Origin: Glebionis coronaria
Lineage: Eukaryota; Streptophyta; Magnoliopsida; Asterales; Asteraceae
DNA length: 64,000 nt
Assembly (NCBI GenBank): GCA_025667525.1
Contig: CM046878.1
Location: 399,610,433 to 399,674,432 of the forward strand
Reading direction: 5' to 3'
In this document: positions 10,056 through 22,178 of the stretch, piece after piece
Numbering within the stretch: position 1 is the first letter of the stretch
Layout: each line of letters begins with the position of its first letter
Notes under the pieces: model-generated
The model's input: only the letters and a program-made list of their open reading frames with translations
The model's database searches: none
Told to the model about the DNA's origin: nothing
Program-made: the position numbers and the translations under genes

Positions 10056-11743
10056 TTAGTTCATGGGGAACGTGGTGAGGGATGGAATCACCTCCTTAGA
10101 GGTGTCCTCACCAAAGTACAACTTCACTCGTTGGCCATTCACCTTAAAATTTGGTCCATTAGGTTGAGCGAGCTCGAGAGTACCATATGGAAAAATTTGG
10201 GCAATGGTGAATGGGCCGGACCAACGAAATTTGAGCTTGCCCGAAAAGATTTTCAACCGAGAGTTAAAAAGTAAGACTTTGTCTCCAACATGGAACTCTC
10301 GGTTTTTGATCTTGGAGTCGTGAATGAGCTTAGTTCTTTCCATATAGATCAAAGAATTTTCATAAGCCTCATTACGGAGTTCATTCAGCTCATTGAGTTG
10401 GATCTTGCGTAGGTCACCGGCTTTGTTTATATCAAAATTAGCCCACTTCAAGGCCCAATAAGCCTTGTGCTCCAACTCAATGGGGAGGTGGCACGCTTTC
10501 CCGTACACAAGACGATAAGGCGTACAGCCGATCGGGGTCTTGTAAGCAGTACGGAAAGCCCACAAAGCATCATCAAGTTTATCAGCCCATGAGGCACGAT
10601 GCTCTCCCACAGTCCTTTCAAGAATTCGCTTCAGCCCTCGGTTTGATATTTCAGCCTGGCCATTAGTTTGTGGGTGGTAGGCTATGGAAAGACGATGGTT
10701 TACACCGTACTTAGCCATGACTCTAGCAAATTGGTCATTGCAGAAATGAGTCCCACGATCACTAATAATGGCACGAGGCACACCGAATCTAGCGAAAAGA
10801 GCTTTCAAAAAGTTACAAACCACCCTTGCGTCATTAGTAGGTAAAGCTTTGGCTTCAACCCATTTGGAGACGTAGTCAACAGCTACAAGGATGTATTTGT
10901 TTCCTTTAGAAGAAGGGAATGGCCCCATAAAGTCGATACCCCAAACATCAAAGATTTCACACTCTTGAATAAAATTCTGAGGCATCTCGTCTTTATGTGT
11001 GATTTTGCCTTGCTTTTGGCAAACATCACATCGTTTGACCATATCGTGAGCGTCACGGTATATGGAGGGCCAATAAAATCCGGAATCAAACACTTTTTTG
11101 GCGGTGTAGTTGGGACCAAAGTGACCACCGGTGGGTCCTTTGTGGCAAGCATCAAGGATTTCAGACGCTGCCGGGCCATCAACACATCGGCGAATAATCA
11201 GGTCGGCACATTGTTTGAATAGGTAAGGGTCGTCCCAAAAGTAAGTCTTGATGTCGGTGAAGAACTTCTTCTTTTGTTGGGACGTCAACCCTTCCTTGAG
11301 AATTCCACCCGCCAAGTAGTTTGCAAAGTCCGCAAACCATGGGGTTTCATTCGGCTTCGAGTTTATAGACATTAAGGTCTCCAAGGGAAAAGAATCATTG
11401 ATTTCTTTGGTCGGATGATCCCCTTGGTAAGGATCCTCAAGTCTGCTGAGATGGTCCGCGGCTAGGTTTTCAGCTCCTTTTTTATCGCGAATTTCGATTT
11501 TAAATTCCTGGAGCAGCAAAACCCAGCGAAGAAGTCTTGGTTTGGAATCTTGCTTTGTCAACAAGTACTTCAGCGCGGAATGATCGGTGTACACAATGGT
11601 GGTAGAAAGGACAAGATAGGGGCGGAATTTTTCAAAAGCATAGACAACAGCTAAAAGCTCTTTTTCGGTTGTCGTATAATGCAATTGTGCCCCAGTCATC
11701 GTCTTGCTAGCGTAATGGATCGGTTGGAAGTGTTTGTTTACTC
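10056..11743 (-). pseudogene. Athila pol: RNase H C-terminal part and integrase
   Basis: This is the last third of the Athila gag-pol polyprotein. RNase H continues from the other side of the Sirevirus ([20 protein letters not shown], then [10 protein letters not shown] and AADHLSRLE). Integrase follows with an HHCC zinc domain (H near [16 protein letters not shown]), the catalytic core D-D-E ([16 protein letters not shown], and E in [10 protein letters not shown]) and a C-terminal tail with [16 protein letters not shown] and [10 protein letters not shown]. The frame is open to a stop at 10056. With one TACTC copy removed, it continues exactly in frame into 23475-24125. It is broken only by the insertion; protein from this part alone is unlikely. 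Confidence 0.9.
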
Positions 11744-12104
11744 TGTTGGATTGTAACACACGACTATATATGATATATAAATGAAGATGAAGATTAAACC
11801 AAAAAAAAGATTAGATTAGATGAAGGAAAAGAGAAAAACAAGAAGATGTGAATTCCTAGTGAGAGAAACACATACGTTTCTCTCTCTAAAACAAATGAAA
11901 TGGAAAACACACACACAAATGAGGCTTAGGAGGCCTTTTATACTAAGTAGTAAGTGTTTAGGAGGCCTTCCTCATTTGTGTGTTTGGGACTAAATCCCGT
12001 TACATAAACATTAATAACTAAGAACTCTCGACACCGTTGAATAGTATTTTTCACGAGCTTCGCAACGGTATATTATATGACCATCACTTTAAATACGGCT
12101 AACA
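11744..12104 (-). repeat. 3' LTR of the Sirevirus-type element
   Basis: In element sense it runs TGTTAGCCGTATTTAAAG...ATCCAACA. The inverted repeat ACACACAAATGAGG (11911-11924) / CCTCATTTGTGTGT (11970-11983) surrounds the TATA box, whose minus-strand sequence TATAAAAGG lies near 11934-11943. Identical to the 5' LTR. Confidence 0.93.
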
Positions 12105-12121
12105 ATCTCCCCCTAAGGGGT
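12105..12121 (-). other. Polypurine tract of the Sirevirus-type element
   Basis: The minus strand reads CCCCTTAGGGGGAGAT and then the LTR start TGTTAGCC. It is the G-richest tract in the 3' region. Confidence 0.7.
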
Positions 12122-12654
12122 GGTCATGTAATATGTGACTTCACTTCGTTGGTGTTGCAGACTTTGAAGCTCGTTGTCTTTAGAGTTCTTTCATAGTTCC
12201 TTTCATGACTTGTGATCTTGGATCTTTGATCTTTGCCTTGACTTGATCTTGTAACTTTTCCAGCTTGTGTTCTTGTGTCTTTACCCACATACTCATGTTT
12301 TGAGTTGACATGAAAGCTTGTTAACAATCTCCCTTAATCATCAGAGTAGCGGAAGTCTTTGTCTTTAGATGTTCTTGAGCTTTCTTCAATAATCCTGAAT
12401 ATGTGGCCTTGAATTGCGACTCTTGAGATAACGCCACCGTTTGCATTCCACCGGTTTCCCGCCGTTTGCATTCCACCGGTTTCCCGTTATACAGTACGAA
12501 TACTGTACCTGTGATCAGGTAAGTTCAAAGAACTTCCTTGACAGGATTTCCAGCTGTGGTAGCCGTTCTCAATACTTGAATATATCGAAAGATAATTCAG
12601 AGTAAGGAGTGAATCATGCAGTTCCATTCTGCTAATTAAGTCGTCAATTCACTT

Positions 12655-13036
12655 TCCTGGAACAAGTCTGAATCAATTAAGAATCAAACCATCGTTGCTT
12701 TCCAGTTAACACAAGTTTGATTCGTATAGAATCGCACAAGTTACCTACCGCAGTGCTGTTTGATGATGACACTGGAAGGATTTCCATTCGTCACTGTAAA
12801 TACTGAAAAGTATTACTCTGAATGTTCTGGCAAGATCATAAAGATATTGCGTCGAGACCTGGAACGAGTTTGAATCAATTAAGAATCAAACCACTGTTGC
12901 TTTCCAGTTAACATATGTTTAATTCAAGTGAATCTTACATATGACCTACCGCAGTGCTGTTTGATGTTAACACTGGAAGGATTTCCATTCATCATTGTGA
13001 ATACTAAAGAGTATCACTCTGAATGTTCTAGCAATA
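12655..13036 (-). repeat. Tandem duplication of about 190-200 bp
   Basis: 12655-12838 and about 12858-13036 share GAATCAATTAAGAATCAAAC, TTGCTTTCCAGTTAACA, ACCTACCGCAGTGCTGTTTG and CACTGGAAGGATTTCCATTC in the same order with roughly 12-15 percent differences. It lies in the 3' untranslated part of the Sirevirus. Confidence 0.8.
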
Positions 13037-14456
13037 CCACAAGGATAGAGCGTAGGACTCTGTAAATCATCGCTTGTGTTCTAATGATGAACAACAATTG
13101 ATCTATGGAATAAGTGTCCTAATGAGATTTTTGATGAATCTCGTTGGCTCTAGACTCTATAAGTGTACGTTTATTTGGTGATCGGAGGCTGGAGCAGACT
13201 GCCACCTATTTAATATCTACTATCTCGGAGTGAGAAAGTTGATAGAAATGAGTTGAACTCCGTGACAATAAAACAAACTTCTTTTGAGAGAAGCTTGAGT
13301 AGGCTGGGAAGGGTTGTGCATTGCATCACTGGGTCCATGATGCTTTGTCTTCAGTATCAGAAATCATCAAAATGATTCTGATAATAGATGTATTGACCCG
13401 GTTTCTGCCTAAGTTGTATGGAGGGCTTCTTTCTTTACACCCTTTATCCTTACATTTCTTTTTCATTCTTCAACCCCTTCAATGCTTACCAAGACGTCAT
13501 AACTAGCACCTTGTTGTGATTGTTCCAGTGCTAGCTTAAGTCATTAGTCGGCATTATTCCCGTACACTCAACTACTCCATCTTTCCTAAGGACTTCTAGG
13601 TTCTAATGGATTGTCCCTGGGAAGATCCCTCCGGTTCTGGTTGGATCATAGGACGAATACCTAACCACCTTTTGACACCAATACCATCGTGAATTTATGT
13701 GTTGAAGGGTATAGATATCGTAACCAGAAAAATCATTTGAAAATGCAGTCAAGGTGTTGATGAAATCAATGTTTACACCTTGAAAGTTTTCTATATCACC
13801 AAAAACGCTCCCCCTACATATGTGCATCATAAAAAGAAAGGCTTTTTGCACATATTAGGAAGAGAAAGCACTTACATCAAAGATATTATCCAAGACAACA
13901 CATTTTAATCACTATTCTCCCCCTCAAAAATTGCATGAAATTGAAATTTTTGTGAAATTAGTGATGAAACATGGAGAGAATAATGTGTCATGAAACTTTG
14001 GAACAAATGTTTATGAAATCATTATACTCCCCCTCGAAAAGAGATTCTATTTAAATAGGGGAGTATATGAGAAAAATTGTGTTCATGAGCTTAAAACTTT
14101 GAATGTTGTGATATAAGCTCATGACCGAGAAAAATGAATTTCTCGTTGTTGAGGATAAGTCGAAGACTTTCCTTTATTTAGGGACCGGGTTATAGTCTGA
14201 CATGTGACTATAAGCCATTATGAGAAGAAAAATAGAAAAGACATGTTTTGAAAACATTTGAACTCTCATTCGAACTTTATGTACGTACCCGTGTCGTTAT
14301 TGAACAACATTTCTAAGCACGTCCATATTATCGATGCTGAGAGACATGTCGGAGAAGAATATTTTTGGTGTTTTTTGAAAAGTTTTCTCATTTTTTATTT
14401 TGTTTTTATAGGTTTTATATTTTTGTATTTTGATTTTCTGATAAATATATACAAGA

Positions 14457-17400
14457 TTACTGCGAATGTGCAAGACGTTCAAGTTCATCAGGAGTGAAAC
14501 TACGCATACCAAGTCGACGAACCAAGAATTCAAATCTGTCTTGAGGAAGAGCTTTGGTGAAGATGTCGGCTAGTTGGTAGTCCGTCTTGACAAAGAACAG
14601 TTCGATCGTTCCTTTTTCCACATGCTCCTTTATGAAATGGAATCGGACAGCTATGTGCTTGGTCTTGGAGTGTTGGACCGGGTTGCAGGATATGGCTATG
14701 GCTGATTGTGAATCACAATAAATAGGGACTTTGTTAAAGAAAAAGCCATAATCCGTGAGTTGTGTTCTCATCCAAAGGACTTGAGCACTACACACGGATA
14801 GAGACACATATTCTGCTTCCGCGGTTGACAACGCCGTACAGTCTTGTTTCCTTGATGACCAGCTCACTAGCTTCTCGCCTAAGAATTGTGCTCCACCGGA
14901 AATGCTCTTGAATGTATCCTGACACCCTGCATGATCGGCATCTGAAAAACCAGTGAGATTAAAACCAGAATCCTTCGTATACCAGAGACCCATGTTAATG
15001 GTTCCCCGGAGATAACGAAAGATCCTTTTAACCTCCTTGAGGTGCTTCTCGGTTGGCTGAGCCTGGTACCGAGCACATAAACAAGTAGCATGCACAATGT
15101 CCGGTCTGCTTGAGGTTAGGTACATAAGGGACCCGATCATACTTCGGTATTTTGTAGCATCTACAAATGTCCCTTTCTTATCCAAATCAAGCTTGTGTTT
15201 AGTGTCCATTGGAGTACCAATAGGATCACAGGTATCCATACCAAATTTCGTTAGAATCTCAAGCACATACTTGGACTGATTTATGAAAATACCACGGGGG
15301 GATTGGTGAACTTGGAGACCAAGAAAAAACGTCATTTCCCCCATCATGGACATTTCAAATCGACTTTTCATAAGGTCGGCAAATAATATGGAATATTTTG
15401 GGTTAGTAGAACCAAATATAATATCATCTACATAGACCTGAGCCACCAAGATGTCGTTGCCGTAGTGCTTGATAAACAACGTTGGATCAATAGTTCCTTT
15501 GCTGAAGTGATTTTGTAGAAGAAATGATGATAATTCGTCGTACCATGCCCTCGGTGCTTGTTTCAAACCATAAATTGCCTTTTTCAACTTGTAGACATGG
15601 CTTGGATGTTCAGTATTGATGAAACCTTCAGGTTGACATACATACACATCTTCTTTTAACGGCCCATGCAAGAAAGCCGTCTTTACGTCCATTTGATACA
15701 CAGTGAACGATTTGTGTGCAGCATATGCCAAGAAAATCCTAATAGCTTCCATCCGAGCAACCGGGGCGAAGGATTCAGCGAAATCAATTCCCTCCTGCTG
15801 TTTATAACCTCTCACTACTAACCGAGTCTTGTTCCTAATGACCGTTTGCTCCTCATCCATCTTGTTTTTGAATAACCATTTCAGGGTAAGCGGATCGATA
15901 TTGTCCGGTCGAGGTACTAACTCCCATACATCAAGCCGGATGAACTGATTAAGTTCTTCTTGCATAGACTCAATCCATGATGCATCGGTCATTGCTTCTT
16001 TCACACTTGCTGGTTCTATTGTGCTGACTGATAGTGCATAGATACACATATCACCATCGGTACGCAGCTGATTTCGTGTGGAGACCGGTCGTGAGAGATT
16101 TCCAATCACTTGAACTAAAGGATGATTCTTAGTCCATTTGTGTTCATGTGGAAGTGTATGAGAAACTTGATGCGAGCTCGACGGATCCACATATGGTGTT
16201 GAAGGCTGAGTAGTACTTGTGGAAGCCGCAAATGGATTAACAAACTCATGTTCGTTGAGCATCGCATTGTTTGCATTTTCAGCAACTATTTCATTCTGAA
16301 GATGAACATGAGTAGGAATTTGCTGAGAATGTTGTTGAGTTGCGTCAGCAATCGGAGAAGTGGTTGGAATGTTTTGAGTCAATATGGTTGAGGTTGACGT
16401 AGATGGTGCAGAAGTAGATGCCGATGGTGTAGATGCAGTCGGAGGTTCTTGAACTACCGTAGCAGGTGCACCTGGGGCATTTGGAGGAACACCAAATGAC
16501 GAAGGACCCTCCATATATTCATCATATATTGGCCCAAATAAAACTTCCAAGTCACGTTCCGATGGTTGTAACGATGAGATTGCTGACGGTGCAAATTGAA
16601 GCGCGAGTCCTGAACTTACATGTCCAGAAGTCTGACCTTGAAGCTCGGGATGTGAGCTTCTATGCTGAGAGGCCATACCCGAGAGTTCATCAAAGGTAAC
16701 GTTCATAGTCTCCATTACCTTTCTTGTCCTTCGATTATAAACCCTGTAAGCACAAGCAGTTGAAGAATAACCAATGAAAAAGCCAATATCACCTTTAGGT
16801 TCAAGTTTACCGATATCTTCACGATCATTCTTCGGATAACATAATGCACCGAAGACATGTAAAAATGAAATATCCGGTTTTCTTCCATTAATGATCTCAT
16901 AAGGTGTTTTGTTGAAACGGGTGTGAATAATGGAGTGGTTTTGAGTATAACATGCAGTTGCTATAGCGTCGGCCCAAAGGAATAACGGTGCACTAGAGGA
17001 GAGAAGCATCGTTCGAGCAGCTTCAACTAACGTACGATTCCTCCGTTCCACAACTCCATTCTGCTCTGGAGTTCTTACAGCCGAAGTTTGATGAGAAATC
17101 CCAACTTCGTCAAAATAAGCTTTCAATTTCTGATTTGTGAATTCTGTACCGTTATCCGTTCTCACAATAATGACAGGGGCTTGCAGGAGAACTGATGTTT
17201 TCTTCAAGAAGTTAGTAATTACATCAGGGGTTTCATCTTTTGAAGCAAGAAAATGAACCCATGTGTAGCGAGAATAGTCATCCACAATGACAAGGACATA
17301 CCGCTTTCCATTAATACTTTTGATTCTCATTGGGCCACACAAATCCATATGTAGGAGATGTAACCTATTCGTTGAGTTGGGAACAGGTTTGGGTTTGTGA

Positions 17401-18023
17401 GGCTTCTTCTTACTTTTACCTTGCTCACATGAAGGACAAAGATGGTCTTTTGTATATTTGAACTTTGGAAGACCGGTAACGAGATCATCTTTCGCGAGAT
17501 GGGTGATGGCATCGAAATTGAGATGAGATAACCTTTGATGCCATAACCACGACTTTGTTGATGTGGCTCGGGCCATGAGACAAATTGGAGAAGCAGCAGA
17601 CATTTGAAAAAGATCAATGGTGTAAAGGTTGGTGGTACGATTTCCTTTCAACAGATCAATTCCTTCAAGATCTCTTACAAAACATGTATGACTTCTAAAC
17701 GCGACCTCCAAGTCTGAATCACAAAATTGCCCAACCGAGAACAAGTTATGTCCCAAGCCATCAACAAAAGAGACTCTTGTGATGATTATATTTCCCCAAT
17801 GAAGATCACCATAGCCTAGAATTGCTGCAACATGATCATTTCCAAATCGAACAGTTCCCATGAAACGCCATACAAAGTTCTTGAGAAGGCTTCGATTCCC
17901 AGTCATATGTTTGGAACAGCCCGAGTCCACGCACCAAAGACAAATTTCAACAGCCTGCCAATGATAAGAGAAACAAATATTTTGGCAACCGAAGAAATAG
18001 GTTCCTGTAGGGTTAGAAGATAA
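14457..18023 (-). CDS. Sirevirus-type pol: protease, integrase, RT, RNase H
   Basis: This frame opens directly after the gag stop codon (TAA at 18026-18024) and in the same frame as gag; about 31 codons precede the protease motif [10 protein letters not shown]. Integrase follows with its HHCC finger ([17 protein letters not shown]) and D-D-E core ([27 protein letters not shown]). A Ser/Thr/Pro-rich linker leads to RT ([34 protein letters not shown]) and RNase H ([19 protein letters not shown]), ending near ELERLAHSQ. There is no ATG near the protease start, so expression depends on reading through the gag stop or on a defective copy being supplied in trans. Length is normal for copia pol and no other lesion was seen. 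Confidence 0.93.
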   Translation of the reverse strand, partial: LSSNPTGTYFFGCQNICFSYHWQAVEICLWCVDSGCSKHMTGNRSLLKNFVWRFMGTVRFGNDHVAAILGYGDLHWGNIIITRVSFVDGLGHNLFSVGQFCDSDLEVAFRSHTCFVRDLEGIDLLKGNRTTNLYTIDLFQMSAASPICLMARATSTKSWLWHQRLSHLNFDAITHLAKDDLVTGLPKFKYTKDHLCPSCEQGKSKKKPHKPKPVPNSTNRLHLLHMDLCGPMRIKSINGKRYVLVIVDDYSRYTWVHFLASKDETPDVITNFLKKTSVLLQAPVIIVRTDNGTEFTNQKLKAYFDEVGISHQTSAVRTPEQNGVVERRNRTLVEAARTMLLSSSAPLFLWADAIATACYTQNHSIIHTRFNKTPYEIINGRKPDISFLHVFGALCYPKNDREDIGKLEPKGDIGFFIGYSSTACAYRVYNRRTRKVMETMNVTFDELSGMASQHRSSHPELQGQTSGHVSSGLALQFAPSAISSLQPSERDLEVLFGPIYDEYMEGPSSFGVPPNAPGAPATVVQEPPTASTPSASTSAPSTSTSTILTQNIPTTSPIADATQQHSQQIPTHVHLQNEIVAENANNAMLNEHEFVNPFAASTSTTQPSTPYVDPSSSHQVSHTLPHEHKWTKNHPLVQVIGNLSRPVSTRNQLRTDGDMCIYALSVSTIEPASVKEAMTDASWIESMQEELNQFIRLDVWELVPRPDNIDPLTLKWLFKNKMDEEQTVIRNKTRLVVRGYKQQEGIDFAESFAPVARMEAIRIFLAYAAHKSFTVYQMDVKTAFLHGPLKEDVYVCQPEGFINTEHPSHVYKLKKAIYGLKQAPRAWYDELSSFLLQNHFSKGTIDPTLFIKHYGNDILVAQVYVDDIIFGSTNPKYSILFADLMKSRFEMSMMGEMTFFLGLQVHQSPRGIFINQSKYVLEILTKFGMDTCDPIGTPMDTKHKLDLDKKGTFVDATKYRSMIGSLMYLTSSRPDIVHATCLCARYQAQPTEKHLKEVKRIFRYLRGTINMGLWYTKDSGFNLTGFSDADHAGCQDTFKSISGGAQFLGEKLVSWSSRKQDCTALSTAEAEYVSLSVCSAQVLWMRTQLTDYGFFFNKVPIYCDSQSAIAISCNPVQHSKTKHIAVRFHFIKEHVEKGTIELFFVKTDYQLADIFTKALPQDRFEFLVRRLGMRSFTPDELERLAHSQ

Positions 18024-21000
18024 TTAAGCCGTATCACATACCGACGTTTCACTGTCAGTATGAGATCTACTAGTGTCGATAATTTTGCCACTACAGTCAA
18101 AATTTCTACCAGTAGGCAACCATTTAGAGGTGAGTCTAGGGCTACTAGGCTTAGCAAGACTTTCTGTGGACCCTACATGCGTATTTTTTGGAACATACAC
18201 CTTAGCCTTAGGAGTGCGTTGTTGTTCACTGACTGACAGCTTGTCAATTCGAGTGTAACCACCATAATTCAAACCATTCATAGTCAAACCACAAGCATCA
18301 TGACTAAAAGTAAAGAAACATTTATTACATTTAGCACAAATAACTTCAGATTTTTCATTCCGAATAGCAAGCTTAAAGTCATTACATTCAGATGAATTAG
18401 GTTTCTGATTATGATTAAAAAGCGGTAAATTCCTAGGGTGTTCTTCTACTTCCACATTATTGATCTTGGGGCGACTACTTCTAGAGGCAAAAGGGACCCT
18501 ATCATTCCTTGTATTGCTCGTAGGCTGTGGCCTTCTGCTCTTAGTGTAGTTGTTTATTCCTGTAGAAGAAGACACGCGTCTATTAGAATTAGCACTTTTT
18601 AAATCAATAACTTGTGGTTGAGTTATAGTGATCGGTTTTGTCCTAACGCTTGCTGTACGTTGTTTGCTAGGCACAGAGGGAGAACTAACACGAAACATTC
18701 CTGGGGCAATCACAGCAGTTTTCGTTCCAGCAACCTTGGGAAAAGGTGTCACAGCAATACGAGTGGGTCCCGAGGTTGCTGGTTTCTGGATCATCGTATC
18801 CACAATCGAGCTATGTTCAGAAGTCTTATCTTTTAGCAAGGCCTTTAACTTACAGTTCTCACAGATTTTATCAATAAGTTTCTGATAGACAGACTTACTT
18901 TGTTCAACAGCCCGCTTATATGAAACAACAACAGATTCTAAATCTGCAATCTTAGCCTTAAGCTTCTGAACATTACCACCACTAGCACTCTCTAACCCTG
19001 ACGAGGCCAAATTCGTTTCCGAAACCCCTCCTAACTGAGCCTGCAACCGTGCAATAGTTTGTTGCATTTCATTGTGAGCTTTTTCATACGAAATCTTGTC
19101 ATATTTGCATTCATCACATTTTTTGACAAATTTATTCCAAAGATCGGTGAATTCTTTATCCTTTTTAATGACATAAGATTCCATATTCTCTTTCATAAGA
19201 TCAAGCTCAGTTTGGAGGTTTTCATTATGCGACATAGAGGTACCTAACTCAACAGGGCTACTATCAATACAATCACGAGCTTTAGAGAGGCGTCCAAGAT
19301 CGTTTTCCAAAACTTTAATTTTATCAAGAGATTCATCAGCTTCCTTCGTCAATGATTTAAAGTCTTCAACAAAGTTGGCTAATTCTTTTAGAAAAGCGTT
19401 TTCCAAATTTCCTAACCGAGCATCAACTTGATTAATAATCGGATTAATGTCGTTTTGAAGAATTTTCTGAACCTCAATCTGAACAGGTGAAGTAAAATTA
19501 CCTCCAGTTATTTTTGAATTAACAACACGTTTAAGGATGACAAAGTTATCTTTAAGCTCGTTTAGAAATCGGCGAGTGATGCTCGGTTTAGGAGGGTCAT
19601 CAGACAATTCCTCACTTGGTAGCAAAAGCATTTCAGTATTCGTTTTAGACCGAACAAAAACAGTTGGTGGGTTAACTTTTGGATAATAAACGGGTATCAC
19701 TTCTTTATCAAGCTTTTGCATTCTTAAACGAGACTCTACAGCAAGTTCAGTAGTTTCCTCGGAATCATGCACACTAGGAGGATCATGCTCATCAGACAAT
19801 AGCACACTACCATTATATAAAGTTTCATTAGTGGCCTGAACTTTCTTAAGGTATCCTGGATTAGGGGGAAGAGGACAACCTAAAGCCATTTTGTATCGAG
19901 TGTAATTTATCTCATTCACTTTTGGTGCGAGCATATTTATCGTCTGCATAGTTTGGCCACGTTTTACTAAAAGGTTGTCTAATTCTCTAATCCTATCCTG
20001 CTCTTTGCAAAAATCCTCAAGAAGCCCATCTTCTCGAATTTTGAAATCATGTTTTAGCTGTTTTCTTTCTTCTTTTAAATCAGAAACAATAGATTTTTCA
20101 GTTGAAAGCTGTTTATTAAGAGAAGTGATTTCATCATTCAATTCGCTTATCTTTTTAGCACTACTTAGGTGTAAGGCATTTAACTTCTTAGTGGTGCATT
20201 TTTCTTGATAAACCGATGTAGCATGAGCTTGTTCAAGTTCCTTGATTTTTTCATGATGAATCTCAAAACTTTTCTCCCGTTCCTTATATCCCGCAAGCTC
20301 AGTGGTCAATTTGGCATTAGTTTCTCTAAACTTATTATTAACCACCGTAGCATGATCTACATCCTTAGCAAGCTTATCAAATAGAGATTTATAATACGCA
20401 TGTGTCTCATCAGGAAGGGTTGTAGGCTGGGCAACTTGATCTACACTAAGGTCCACACTAGGCTCATTTGAAATAATATTACTAGTATTCGTTTGATCCT
20501 CGTGTGTCTTAATGTAGGGCTCAAGCATCTCAGTATACTCTTCCTCCTGATTAGACATATTATATATATCATTATCATCAAAACTTGGGTGTACCTCAGA
20601 GGGACCGTCTGCATCATAAACGGGAGCTCTGTCATCATGCATTCCTGAGGTTGATGCTTGCTGTAAGTTTGCCATCAAGATGTAGTTGGCATTCACCTCT
20701 TCTTCCTCGTCATATTCTGCAGCAGAAGCCATAAGATCAAATTCCTCGGCTTGAAGTGGGATTCCTGCCTCTTCTTTTTGTGCTATGAGAAGCTGAGTCT
20801 GAAGATAAGCAGCATCCCTCTTCTTTTTGGCTGTGCAATCACGAGCATAATGACCAAATCCCCTGCAGTTATAGCACTGAACCTGACGATTGTTGTTTCC
20901 ATTTCCCGTACCAGTATTCTCAGCCCTTGCAGCCACAATGTTTCCCATCTGGTTACCAACCGCTGGCACAACAATTAACCCATTCTGATTACCCGCATTC

Positions 21001-22178
21001 GGAACACCCGGATTTTGACCACGGTTTTGACCATACTGATTTCCTGCATTGCCAACGGTCTGCCCAGCATTCTGACCATATTGTTGAAACTGAGTTCCCG
21101 TGTTTCCAGCAACTACCAATTGGCGATCTTGATTCACATTCATGAAAGGTTGAGCAATCTGCCTATTTCTAGTGTTTGAGGAGATTCTCTGATTGTTGTT
21201 GGTGGGGTTAATGGTGAATTTGAATGCCTTAGCAAGAAGGGCAAGACCAGTATTAATAGCATGAGTAGGATCGGTAATGTCATCAAAACAGGCAATGGGT
21301 TGTTGTAAGTAATTCATAGCAGCAGGATGTTGATATCCATAAGCAGTGAGTTGTTGTTGTTGTTGTTGTGGCATGAAGTTACTTGATGAGGGTTGATGGT
21401 AGGGTACCATGGGATATGACATAGATGATGGAGAGTTTGCCATAAAAGCCAATGGATCTTGTGTCTTGGCACGTCTTTCTGCCCTAACTTCGTTAGCTTC
21501 ATCTTGATTCATCTTCAAATAGTCATAAACTTGAGTGTAGTCCACAACATGAAGATCCTTGGTTTGATTGACAAGAGTGACATATCGTGACCATTCAGTA
21601 GGAAGATTATCAAGAAATTTGATGTTGGCAGCAATTTGTGCAGGTTCATGTTTGTTTCTTCTAAGATGGTTCATGAGGGTTGAAAACCGATGATAATAAG
21701 GTTCAATTTGTTCCCCTTCAGTAGACGTAAATTTCTCCCATTCACGAAGCAACTTAGTTTCCTTTTCTTGTAAACCGATTTCACTGCCCTTCATCATTTT
21801 CTGAATCCTAAGCCACATCTCGTGTGCGGTTTCACAACTATCGACAGCAGCATAAACATCTTCAGGAAGTCCCATAAGTATGACTTGAATTGCTTGATCA
21901 TCAGCGTCGAGTTGTTTGGATTCAGCTTCAGTTAATTCTTCATCTGTTTGCTCATGACTTGAATCAGCTACTGGGTTAGCATTCGTAGGGTCCCCAGGCA
22001 CAATAATTGTTCTTCTAACGTACGGACCCTTTTGAATCGAGTTGACAATCAACTTTCCCAGAGGTTTACATTTTGCATAACGAAGGAGACGACTAGCCCA
22101 TGTAGTGTAATTCTCCTTGGTAAGCATGGGTGGACGATTCTCAGTACCCGCAGCATAGATATCTTGTTGAGACGTCAT
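18024..22178 (-). CDS. Sirevirus-type gag with long coiled-coil extension
   Basis: The start ATG at 22178 follows a 935-bp leader; the protein is 1384 aa. Residues about 15-240 are a copia-type gag region (YTTWASRLLRYAK, then EMWLRIQKMMKGSEIG). A Gln/Asn/Gly-rich stretch comes next, then a CCHC knuckle C435-x2-C-x4-H-x4-C448 (CYNCRGFGHYARDC). An acidic segment follows (about 460-590). Heptad-like, charged coiled-coil segments cover about 590-745 and 890-1140. The tail has a second Cys cluster (CAKCNKCFFTFSHDAC) and ends in TAA. Most plant copia gags are 300-500 aa, so this is far longer, as in Sireviruses, where the gag extension is known to bind dynein-LC8-like proteins. RGQTMQT near 741 is only a loose LC8-type match. 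Confidence 0.9.
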   Translation of the reverse strand: MTSQQDIYAAGTENRPPMLTKENYTTWASRLLRYAKCKPLGKLIVNSIQKGPYVRRTIIVPGDPTNANPVADSSHEQTDEELTEAESKQLDADDQAIQVILMGLPEDVYAAVDSCETAHEMWLRIQKMMKGSEIGLQEKETKLLREWEKFTSTEGEQIEPYYHRFSTLMNHLRRNKHEPAQIAANIKFLDNLPTEWSRYVTLVNQTKDLHVVDYTQVYDYLKMNQDEANEVRAERRAKTQDPLAFMANSPSSMSYPMVPYHQPSSSNFMPQQQQQQLTAYGYQHPAAMNYLQQPIACFDDITDPTHAINTGLALLAKAFKFTINPTNNNQRISSNTRNRQIAQPFMNVNQDRQLVVAGNTGTQFQQYGQNAGQTVGNAGNQYGQNRGQNPGVPNAGNQNGLIVVPAVGNQMGNIVAARAENTGTGNGNNNRQVQCYNCRGFGHYARDCTAKKKRDAAYLQTQLLIAQKEEAGIPLQAEEFDLMASAAEYDEEEEVNANYILMANLQQASTSGMHDDRAPVYDADGPSEVHPSFDDNDIYNMSNQEEEYTEMLEPYIKTHEDQTNTSNIISNEPSVDLSVDQVAQPTTLPDETHAYYKSLFDKLAKDVDHATVVNNKFRETNAKLTTELAGYKEREKSFEIHHEKIKELEQAHATSVYQEKCTTKKLNALHLSSAKKISELNDEITSLNKQLSTEKSIVSDLKEERKQLKHDFKIREDGLLEDFCKEQDRIRELDNLLVKRGQTMQTINMLAPKVNEINYTRYKMALGCPLPPNPGYLKKVQATNETLYNGSVLLSDEHDPPSVHDSEETTELAVESRLRMQKLDKEVIPVYYPKVNPPTVFVRSKTNTEMLLLPSEELSDDPPKPSITRRFLNELKDNFVILKRVVNSKITGGNFTSPVQIEVQKILQNDINPIINQVDARLGNLENAFLKELANFVEDFKSLTKEADESLDKIKVLENDLGRLSKARDCIDSSPVELGTSMSHNENLQTELDLMKENMESYVIKKDKEFTDLWNKFVKKCDECKYDKISYEKAHNEMQQTIARLQAQLGGVSETNLASSGLESASGGNVQKLKAKIADLESVVVSYKRAVEQSKSVYQKLIDKICENCKLKALLKDKTSEHSSIVDTMIQKPATSGPTRIAVTPFPKVAGTKTAVIAPGMFRVSSPSVPSKQRTASVRTKPITITQPQVIDLKSANSNRRVSSSTGINNYTKSRRPQPTSNTRNDRVPFASRSSRPKINNVEVEEHPRNLPLFNHNQKPNSSECNDFKLAIRNEKSEVICAKCNKCFFTFSHDACGLTMNGLNYGGYTRIDKLSVSEQQRTPKAKVYVPKNTHVGSTESLAKPSSPRLTSKWLPTGRNFDCSGKIIDTSRSHTDSETSVCDTA

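Larger units (their letters stand above)
12105..14456 (-). other. Sirevirus 3' noncoding region with repeated PPT-like motifs
   Basis: No ORF longer than about 80 codons, so no envelope-like gene. In plus-strand view CTCCCCCT-type tracts occur at about 12106-12115, 13810-13818, 13918-13926 and 14029-14036, the first being the PPT next to the LTR. A perfect 25-bp direct repeat (CCGTTTGCATTCCACCGGTTT core) lies at 12436-12487, and a diverged tandem duplication at 12655-13036. Repeated PPT-like tracts in this position are a described Sirevirus trait. Confidence 0.75.

Noticed and set aside
12105..14456. Envelope-like ORF downstream of Sirevirus pol
   Set aside because: Longest frames are about 80 codons, with no signal peptide, membrane segment or coiled coil worth calling.
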